Source of the DNA: Kiritimatiellia bacterium
GTDB taxonomy: Bacteria > Verrucomicrobiota > Kiritimatiellia > RFP12 > UBA1067
NCBI GenBank assembly: GCA_017999015.1
Contig: JAGOBZ010000220.1
Coordinates: 1 to 5,604 of the forward strand
DNA length: 5,604 nt
Reading direction: 5' to 3'
The first letter of the stretch is position 1. Every line of letters begins with the position of its first letter. The notes beneath the pieces were generated by a model. It saw only the letters and a list, made by a program, of their open reading frames with translations. It did no database searches and was not told the DNA's origin. Below, piece after piece: positions 1 through 4,565 of the stretch. The position numbers and the translations under genes were made by a program.

Positions 1-1
1 G

Positions 2-952
2 AGAAGTCCGGCCGACGGCGCGGCCTTCATCCTGCAGAATGACGCGCGCGGCCTCACGGCGCTTGGCGCGAGCGGCGGAGCGATCGGCGCGAGCGGCATC
101 ACGCCCTCGATCGGTCTCTTCTTCAACATCTACAACGCCGACAGCATCGGCTGGATCGTGGACGGTGCCAAGGTGGAGGAGTCTACTGCCATCAGCGGGA
201 TCGATCTGGTGGCCGGCGTGGATGTGGCCGTCGCCTATGACGGCGCCAAGCTGATCGTGACCGTGACTCAAGGAGAAAAGGTTTACACGGCGGAGCGCAC
301 CGTCGACCTGTATGCGAAGTTCGGCGGCAGCTCCGCTTATGTCGGCTTCACCGGCGGGACCGGCGGGTCGACCGCCCAGCAGTTCGTGGGCGAATTCGAG
401 ATGCTTGACGCGGTGTCGGCGGTGACCGACTACGCCAACACGGTTTCTGTCGCGGACGGGCAGAGCGGCGCGCTGACGCCGCTGCTCTTCGCGGAGGACG
501 CCGCGTTCTCGTTCGGCGGGCTAGATCTCGGGTCTGGCGCGACCCTCAACGTGTCGCCGGCGGCCGGATCGATGGGCAACTCCGATTATTCGGTCGCGGC
601 CAGCAACGTGACGGTCGCGGCCGGCACGGCGACGGTGAACGTGGCGGCGAACGGCACCGGTACGGGCGTGCTGGGGTTGGCGCGCCTGACGGTCGGGGCC
701 GGCGCCAAGCTGGTGGTGACCGGTGCGGTGGCGGCTCCCGGCGGTGTGCTGACCGTGGTCGTGCCGACGCCCGTGCCGCGCGGAACCACGGTTCTGGCGG
801 ACTTCACCGGAGCGACCTGGGTGGGCGCTCAGCCAACGCTGGTGCTGGTGGATGAACTGGGCAACGTGCTGGAAGAGACCAAGTACCTCTTCCTCAGCAA
901 CGGCAAGCTCACCATCAACACGGTTCTCGGCACGGTGCTCTTCCTCAAGTGA
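2..952 (+). CDS. Secreted L-type lectin-domain protein, C-terminal part (5' end outside window)
   Basis: The frame is open from the first complete codon at 2 to TGA at 950-952, giving 316 residues with no convincing start, so this is the C-terminal part of a longer protein; the GTG at 158 lies inside the domain and is not the start. Residues 1 to about 135 resemble the concanavalin-like L-type lectin fold. They include an ADGAAFILQND motif, a Gly-rich ALGASGGAIG stretch, SIGLFFNIYN in the metal-site region, and the closing strand AYVGFTGGTGGSTAQQFVGEFEM (given here in parts: AYVGFTGG, then TGGSTAQQFVGEFEM). Members of this family bind sugars outside the cell. The Asp of ADG, which contacts sugar in legume lectins, is present; the usual Asp of the metal-binding strand reads Asn. 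Residues from about 140 to the end are rich in Ala, Gly, Val and Thr and look like beta-rich passenger sequence of large surface proteins. No membrane anchor, PEP-CTERM or LPXTG signal is seen at the C-terminus (ends TVLFLK). The ligand is unknown. Confidence 0.75.
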   Translation, partial: RSPADGAAFILQNDARGLTALGASGGAIGASGITPSIGLFFNIYNADSIGWIVDGAKVEESTAISGIDLVAGVDVAVAYDGAKLIVTVTQGEKVYTAERTVDLYAKFGGSSAYVGFTGGTGGSTAQQFVGEFEMLDAVSAVTDYANTVSVADGQSGALTPLLFAEDAAFSFGGLDLGSGATLNVSPAAGSMGNSDYSVAASNVTVAAGTATVNVAANGTGTGVLGLARLTVGAGAKLVVTGAVAAPGGVLTVVVPTPVPRGTTVLADFTGATWVGAQPTLVLVDELGNVLEETKYLFLSNGKLTINTVLGTVLFLK

Positions 953-977
953 TCGTTCGTTAACTCAGTGTCATTAC

Positions 978-1014
978 GAAAGGAAATGATGCTCATCATG
1001 AGGATCATCCTTTC
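978..1014 (+). promoter_or_regulatory. Long imperfect hairpin between the lectin gene and the DUF1080 gene
   Basis: GAAAGG (978-983) pairs with CCTTTC (1009-1014), ATGAT (986-990) with ATCAT (1004-1008), and CTC (992-994) with GAG (1000-1002), around a 5-base loop. This makes 14 pairs with a 2-base bulge (984-985) and one G/G mismatch. It lies 26 bases after the lectin stop and 18 bases before the DUF1080 start. No U tract follows the 3' arm (the next bases are TCAATAGGGG), so it is not a standard intrinsic terminator. It could be a weak terminator, an mRNA 3' end stabiliser, or a leader structure of the downstream gene. The likely ribosome site of that gene (AGGGG, 1020-1024) lies just outside the stem and is not masked. 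Confidence 0.45.
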
Positions 1015-1032
1015 TCAATAGGGGTTATTATC

Positions 1033-1608
1033 ATGCAGGGTTTCACGGTTTGGGCAGTTCTGGGGCTGATGGTCGGCGGTGCGGCATGCGCACAACAGCC
1101 GGTGTCGCTGTTTGACGGCAAGTCGCTGAGCGGATGGCGGGCGGTCACCTGCGAGGCAGAGGTCGTGGATGCAGCGATTCTCATCAAGGCAGGCAACGGG
1201 TTTCTGCTGGCCGATAAGCAGTACGGCGACTTTGTGTTTGAGTGTGACTGGAAAGCGCTCAACACCAACATGTGGGACTCCGGCATCTACTTCCGTTCCG
1301 AGAAACTGCCCGAGCCCGGAGCGAAATTCCCGTGGCCCAAGCAATACCAAGTGAATCTTCGCAAAGGGGAAGAGGGCGCCATCGGCGGTGCGGACAAGGC
1401 AAAGTGTTCGGCGCTATTCAAAAAGGGCGAGTGGAACCATTTCAGGCTGACGGTCAAGGGTGCGACCGCAGAATTGCTGTTCAACGGCGAGAAAGCGTGG
1501 ACAAAAAGCGGGATTACGCCATCCAAAGGGCATCTCTGTCTTCAGGCCGAGGTTCCCGGCGGCGGTCAATTTCTGTTCAAGAATCTGTCCATCACCGAGC
1601 TGCCGTGA
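1033..1608 (+). CDS. Exported DUF1080 (3-keto-disaccharide hydrolase-like) protein
   Basis: This 191-residue protein belongs to the DUF1080 family (Pfam PF06439), a concanavalin-like beta-sandwich; some members cleave 3-keto-glycosides. Residues 1-20 form a signal peptide with a hydrophobic core (WAVLGLMVGG) and a likely signal peptidase I site after ACA (18-20), so the product is probably periplasmic or secreted. Family hallmarks are LFDGKSLSGW (26-35), DSGIYFRS (82-89), WNHFRLTVKG (134-143), NGE (151-153) and the closing GHLCLQAEVPGGG with FLFKNLSITELP. Length and order fit a complete single-domain member. The ATG at 1033 is preceded by AGGGG (1020-1024) with 8-base spacing; the n-region lacks the usual Lys or Arg. 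The neighbour upstream on the same strand is also an exported, possibly sugar-binding protein, which suggests extracellular glycan work, but the substrate cannot be told from sequence. The stop lies 6 bases from the end of the convergent yceH gene. Confidence 0.88.
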   Translation: MQGFTVWAVLGLMVGGAACAQQPVSLFDGKSLSGWRAVTCEAEVVDAAILIKAGNGFLLADKQYGDFVFECDWKALNTNMWDSGIYFRSEKLPEPGAKFPWPKQYQVNLRKGEEGAIGGADKAKCSALFKKGEWNHFRLTVKGATAELLFNGEKAWTKSGITPSKGHLCLQAEVPGGGQFLFKNLSITELP

Positions 1609-1614
1609 TGCGGG

Positions 1615-2280
1615 TCAAAGGGAGCCAAGCCGCTCGCGCAGTGAAGCCATTTCCGCCTCCAGCGCTGCGACGCGCGATTCGAGCGCTTCGAGGCGGGAAG
1701 AGGATTCTGGTTGGGGTGTCGGCGCTGGGATGAAGACTGCCGCACCGGATTCTTCCAGAGCGGGCGGCGAGTCGCCCAGCAGGTGGGCGAAACGCGCCTC
1801 CTTGTGGCCGGGCTGGCGCGGAAGCTCGGTTACGAGTGCGCCGTCCTCGCGCGCGGCAAGGCGCTGAAGCGCGGCCATAACCTCGTCCAGAGAGGCGAAG
1901 GGGTGCATGCGCGCGGCGCGGCTGCGCAGTTCGCCGGGGGTCTGGGGACCGCGCAGCAGCAGCTCGCAGAGCAGCGCGCGCTCGGCGGGGCCGAGTTCGA
2001 ATTCGGCGATCAGGCGCTCGCGGTATTTGACGGTGCGCGAGGTCGCGCCGGAGAAGCACTCGGCCAACCGTTTTTCTTGAAGGCCATAAAGGCCTTGCTG
2101 CAGGGTGCGCTCATCGACAGCCATGACCGGTGCGCGGTTGTTTTTCTGGTTGCAGGCGGCAAGCAGGGCGTTCAACGTGAGCGGATAATATTCAGGCGTG
2201 GTGAGGGCCTTCTCGATCAAAGCACCGACGATGCGGGCTTCGACCGGTGTCAGCGTGCGCGCGGGCATGTCGGTTTGCAT
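1615..2280 (-). CDS. yceH: YceH family (DUF480 / UPF0502) protein
   Basis: The product matches the YceH family closely. It has LTPVEARIVGALIEK near the N-terminus, then TTPEYYPLTLNALLAACNQK followed by NNRAPVM (residues 27-53), RGPQTPGELRSRAARM (110-125) and REDGALVTELPRQPG (144-158). Family members consist of two winged-helix domains, suggesting DNA binding or a scaffold role, but the cellular function is not established. A Pro-rich linker (about 184-191) leads to a short C-terminal coiled coil (196-220, heptads of Leu and Val), also present in E. coli YceH. The length from this start is 221 residues, close to the E. coli protein of about 215. The start is uncertain: in-frame ATGs end at 2334, 2292, 2280 and 2268, and none has a clear Shine-Dalgarno. 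I chose 2280 because it places the conserved LTPVEAR block near residue 10; 2268 fits about equally well, and 2334 would add 18 residues with no family support. The gene is last in the four-gene minus-strand series. Confidence 0.9.
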   Translation of the reverse strand: MQTDMPARTLTPVEARIVGALIEKALTTPEYYPLTLNALLAACNQKNNRAPVMAVDERTLQQGLYGLQEKRLAECFSGATSRTVKYRERLIAEFELGPAERALLCELLLRGPQTPGELRSRAARMHPFASLDEVMAALQRLAAREDGALVTELPRQPGHKEARFAHLLGDSPPALEESGAAVFIPAPTPQPESSSRLEALESRVAALEAEMASLRERLGSL

Positions 2281-2361
2281 GTCATGAACCATAGCGCAGA
2301 GCGGCTGCCGATGACAAGCTTCTTGTTCGTGCATGAGTGGGTGCTTTGTGTTGCATCACCG

Positions 2362-2399
2362 CTTGAGCGTTGAAAGTTGGGCGTTGAGAGTTGAACGTT
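2362..2399. repeat. Degenerate heptamer tandem repeat between ktrA and yceH
   Basis: Read on the plus strand, five consecutive 7-base units of the form GTTGRRN occupy 2362-2396: CTTGAGC (2362), GTTGAAA (2369), GTTGGGC (2376), GTTGAGA (2383) and GTTGAAC (2390), followed by a partial GTT. The array starts 11 bases beyond the ktrA stop codon and lies upstream of yceH. Three of its units (GTTGAGA, GTTGAAC and, apart from one base, GTTGAGC) recur in the larger array between ktrB and metY in the same orientation relative to the genes. No protein or stable hairpin is evident here. The rest of the 2335-2409 gap shows nothing I can identify. Confidence 0.7.
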
Positions 2400-2409
2400 C
2401 TGTCGGTGT

Positions 2410-3078
2410 TCAGGAGTCTTGCGCCAGAGAGTCGATCTTCTTGTCGGTGCCGAAGATGAGCAGCTTGTCGTCGGGCTGGATGATCTCGTCGGCGGTCGGG
2501 ATGATGACCGCGCGCGGCTGGGCCGGGTCTTCGGCGAGACGCCGCACGCACAGGACGGTCACGCCGAAATTTTTGCGCACCTCGGCTTCGGCCAGGCTCT
2601 TGTTGTGCAACGATTCCGGCACGTCGATCTCTGCGATGCTGAAGCCGTCGGAAATCTCGAAGAGATCGACGGAGCCTTTCGAAAGCAGCGTGCGCGCGAG
2701 GCGGTGCGACGAGTCGCGGTTAGGGTAGACCACCATGTCGGCGCCGACGCGCTTGAGGATCTTGCCGTGCAGGTCGGAGTTGGCCTTGGCCACGACGGTC
2801 GGCACGCCGAGTTCCTTGCAGTTCACGGTGGCCATGATGCTGCCCTCGAGGTTGTTGCCGATGGCCACGACCACGACATCGCACTCTTGGAAGCCGGCAT
2901 CCTCCAGCGTGCGCCGGTTGGTCACGTCGCCCTCGACGGCGCGGGTGACGAATTCAGAAAACTCCTGGATGATGTCGCGGTCCTGGTCGATCAGCAGGAC
3001 CTCCGCGCCGTGTTCCGCGAGGCTTTCCGCGAGCGATGACCCGAAGCGTCCTGCGCCGATGATGCCGATGCGTTTCAT
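2410..3078 (-). CDS. ktrA: KtrA/TrkA-type RCK potassium uptake regulatory subunit
   Basis: This 222-residue cytoplasmic protein is the regulatory RCK subunit of a Ktr/Trk potassium uptake system; in the family, an octameric ring binds ATP, ADP or NAD(H) and gates the KtrB/TrkH channel. The RCK_N Rossmann domain (about 1-135) begins RIGIIGAGRFGSSLAESL with the GxGxxG nucleotide loop at 8-13, and has an acidic residue after beta strand 2 (LLIDQD, Asp31). It also has GDVTNRRTLEDAG (50-62) and DVVVVAIG (67-74). The RCK_C domain (about 138-217) contains FSIAEIDVPESLHNKSLAEA and ends DDKLLIFGT. One RCK_N/RCK_C pair and the length match Bacillus KtrA rather than the double-length E. coli TrkA. The ATG at 3078 directly precedes the Rossmann strand; only a weak GGA lies upstream. 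Its partner gene, ktrB, is on the same strand but separated from it by metY. Confidence 0.93.
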   Translation of the reverse strand: MKRIGIIGAGRFGSSLAESLAEHGAEVLLIDQDRDIIQEFSEFVTRAVEGDVTNRRTLEDAGFQECDVVVVAIGNNLEGSIMATVNCKELGVPTVVAKANSDLHGKILKRVGADMVVYPNRDSSHRLARTLLSKGSVDLFEISDGFSIAEIDVPESLHNKSLAEAEVRKNFGVTVLCVRRLAEDPAQPRAVIIPTADEIIQPDDKLLIFGTDKKIDSLAQDS

Positions 3079-3097
3079 AATGTGTCCGTGGCTGGGA

Positions 3098-3179
3098 TTT
3101 ACTTAGCCAGTATTACAGGATTTTCGTGATTGAACTGCTTGATTCCAATCCTGTTAATCCTGTAATCATGGCTAGGAAA
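3098..3179. repeat. AT-rich inverted repeat with tandem 9-mers in the metY-ktrA gap
   Basis: Arms 3102-3122 and 3156-3176 are inverted copies that match at 18 of 21 positions; TTT (3098-3100) and AAA (3177-3179) extend the stem past a one-base bulge. The intervening segment is 33 bases. On the minus strand the upstream arm ends in two tandem 9-mers, ACAGGATTA (3163-3155) and ACAGGATTG (3154-3146), so the opposite arm's AATCCTGT can pair in two registers. The element is AT-rich against GC-rich surroundings and fills most of the gap between the metY stop and the ktrA start. No T-run follows either arm, so a classical terminator is not supported. It may be a dispersed palindromic element, an mRNA-processing hairpin, or a weak terminator. 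Confidence 0.7.
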
Positions 3180-3207
3180 GAAACGGTGTTTTTGGGTTCA
3201 CAGATTA

Positions 3208-4485
3208 CTAGGTGCGCGCGGCCAGGGCCTGATCCAGATCGGCGATGATGTCCGCCGCGTCTTCGATGCCGACGGACAGGCGCACGAGATCCGGGCCGAT
3301 GCCGGCGGCGGCGAGCTGCGCGTCGGTGAGCTGGCGGTGGGTGGTGCTGGCGGGGTGCAGCACGCCGGTGCGGGCGTCGGCGACATGCACGACGATGGCC
3401 GCGAGCTTGAGGCTGTCCATGAAGCGCACGGCGGCCGCGCGGCCGCCCTTGACGCCGAAGGAGATCACGCCGCAGGTACCGCGCGGCAGGTATTTTTTCA
3501 CGAGCGCGGCGTCCTTCGAGGCAGGCAGGCCGGGGTAGTTGACCCAGGTGACGGCCGGGTGGCGCTCGAGAAAGGCGGCGACCGCCTCGGCGTTGCGGCA
3601 GTGGCGCTCCATGCGCAGGTGCAGCGTTTCCATGCCGAGGTTGAGCAGGAAGGCGTTCATCGGTGAGGGGGCCGCGCCGAGGTCGCGCATGAGCTGGGCG
3701 CGGGCCTTGACGATAAAGGCGGCCGGACCGAAGGCGTCGGTGTAGACGGTGCCGTGGTAGGAGGGATCGGGCTCGGTCAGGCCCGGGAACTTGCCGCTCG
3801 CCCGCCAGTCGAAGCGGCCGCCGTCCACGATCATGCCGCCGAGCGAAACCGCGTGCCCGTCGAGGTATTTGGAGGTTGAGTAGGTGACGATGTCCGCGCC
3901 GAAGGCGAAGGGGCGGCAGAGCACGGCGGTCGGGAAGGTGTTGTCGACGATCAGGGGCACCCCGTTGGCATGGGCCACGCGCGCGAAGCGCTCGATGTCG
4001 AAGACCGTCAGCGCGGGGTTGGCGATGGTCTCGCCGAAGACCGCGCGGGTGGTCGGACGGAAGGCGGCCTGAATCGCGTCATCGGAGGCGTAGGGATCGA
4101 CATAGGTCACCTCGATGCCCAGCTTCTTGAGCGTGACGCTGAAGAGATTGGTGGTGCCGCCATAGAGGGCGCCCGAGGCGATGAAGTGGTCGCCGCTGCC
4201 GCAGAGGTTGAGGATCGCGATCAGCGAAGCGGCCTGGCCCGAGGCGGTCATCAGCGCGCCGACGCCGCCTTCCAGCGCGGCGATCTTGTTCTCGACCGCC
4301 TCGGCGGTGGGGTTGCTGAGCCGGGTGTAGAAGTGGCCGGGCACCTTCAGGTCGAAGAGGTCGCCGACATGCTCGCTGCTGTCGTACTTGAAGGTCGTGC
4401 TCTGAAAGACGGGCAGCACGCGCGGCTCGCCGTTTTTCGGCTGCCAGCCGGCTTGGACGCACAGGGTGTCTGGGTGGAAGGTCAT
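3208..4485 (-). CDS. metY: O-acetylhomoserine aminocarboxypropyltransferase (sulfhydrylase), PLP-dependent
   Basis: This cytoplasmic 425-residue enzyme of the Cys/Met-metabolism PLP family (fold type I) makes homocysteine from O-acetylhomoserine and sulfide, the direct sulfhydrylation route to methionine. The N-terminal FHPDTLCVQAGW and PVFQSTTF are typical of MetY. YTRLSNPT (53-60) supplies the Tyr and Arg that reach the neighbouring subunit's cofactor. SGQAA (82-86) contacts PLP phosphate, DNTF (181-184) provides the Asp near the pyridine nitrogen, and STSKYLDGHA (203-212) carries the Schiff-base lysine Lys206. HPASTTH (377-383) and the substrate-carboxylate Arg402 (VRLSVGIED) complete the site. 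The length fits MetY (about 420-430) rather than the shorter MetB or MetC. In the segment before HPASTTH, HVADART replaces the more usual NVGDAKS, a variant I believe occurs in some MetY branches. The ORF ends with tandem stops TAG TAA. No Shine-Dalgarno precedes the ATG at 4485; the leader is a pyrimidine-rich heptamer array. The gene separates ktrB from ktrA. Confidence 0.94.
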   Translation of the reverse strand: MTFHPDTLCVQAGWQPKNGEPRVLPVFQSTTFKYDSSEHVGDLFDLKVPGHFYTRLSNPTAEAVENKIAALEGGVGALMTASGQAASLIAILNLCGSGDHFIASGALYGGTTNLFSVTLKKLGIEVTYVDPYASDDAIQAAFRPTTRAVFGETIANPALTVFDIERFARVAHANGVPLIVDNTFPTAVLCRPFAFGADIVTYSTSKYLDGHAVSLGGMIVDGGRFDWRASGKFPGLTEPDPSYHGTVYTDAFGPAAFIVKARAQLMRDLGAAPSPMNAFLLNLGMETLHLRMERHCRNAEAVAAFLERHPAVTWVNYPGLPASKDAALVKKYLPRGTCGVISFGVKGGRAAAVRFMDSLKLAAIVVHVADARTGVLHPASTTHRQLTDAQLAAAGIGPDLVRLSVGIEDAADIIADLDQALAART

Positions 4486-4565
4486 GGAGGAAGGAGGAGT
4501 TAGGAGGGAAGAAGGAGGAGTTAGGAATTAAGAGTTGAGAGTTGAGCGTTGAACGTTGAACGTTA
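4485..4565. repeat. Tandem degenerate heptamer array filling the ktrB-metY gap
   Basis: The 77-base gap between the ktrB stop and the metY start is covered end to end by eleven 7-base units in one phase (4485-4561), plus a partial GTTA at 4562-4565 that includes the ktrB stop codon. Units grade across the array: GTTGAAC (4555, 4548), GTTGAGC (4541), GTTGAGA (4534), ATTAAGA (4527), GTTAGGA (4520, 4499) and AGGAGGA (4513, 4492). A 16-base direct repeat (4490-4505 and 4511-4526) is offset by 21 bases, three units. The pattern resembles short tandem heptamer (STRR-type) repeats known from cyanobacterial intergenic DNA, although the sequences need not be related. No promoter, riboswitch or ribosome site for metY can be seen in it. 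Confidence 0.85.

Noticed and set aside
39..254. Plus-strand frame of 71 codons at the left edge
   Set aside because: Its Arg/Ser/Ala-rich translation is a frame shadow of the lectin domain that reads through the same bases.
1609..1614. Shared terminator between the convergent DUF1080 and yceH genes
   Set aside because: Only 6 bases separate the stops, and I saw no hairpin with a T run across the junction.
1711..2373. Long plus-strand open frame antisense to yceH
   Set aside because: It is the codon-bias shadow of a GC-rich gene; its translation shows no family features, while the opposite strand encodes a clear YceH protein.
2419..3039. Plus-strand frame of about 206 codons antisense to ktrA
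   Set aside because: The translation (runs of V, D, H and G) is typical of an antisense shadow; the minus strand has complete RCK_N and RCK_C motifs.
3100..3130. Sigma-70 promoter for ktrA
   Set aside because: A TAATAC hexamer exists on the minus strand (about 3114-3109), but no acceptable -35 lies 16-18 bases upstream.
3098..3179. Intrinsic terminator for metY
   Set aside because: The dyad is strong but AT-rich, with a 33-base centre and no T tract after either arm.
3970..4503. Plus-strand frame of about 177 codons antisense to metY
   Set aside because: Same shadow effect; the motif-rich MetY protein is on the other strand.
4485..4565. Possible CRISPR array or SAM-type riboswitch upstream of metY
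   Set aside because: The units are 7 bases with no spacers, and the gap is fully accounted for by degenerate heptamers with no room for a SAM-riboswitch fold.
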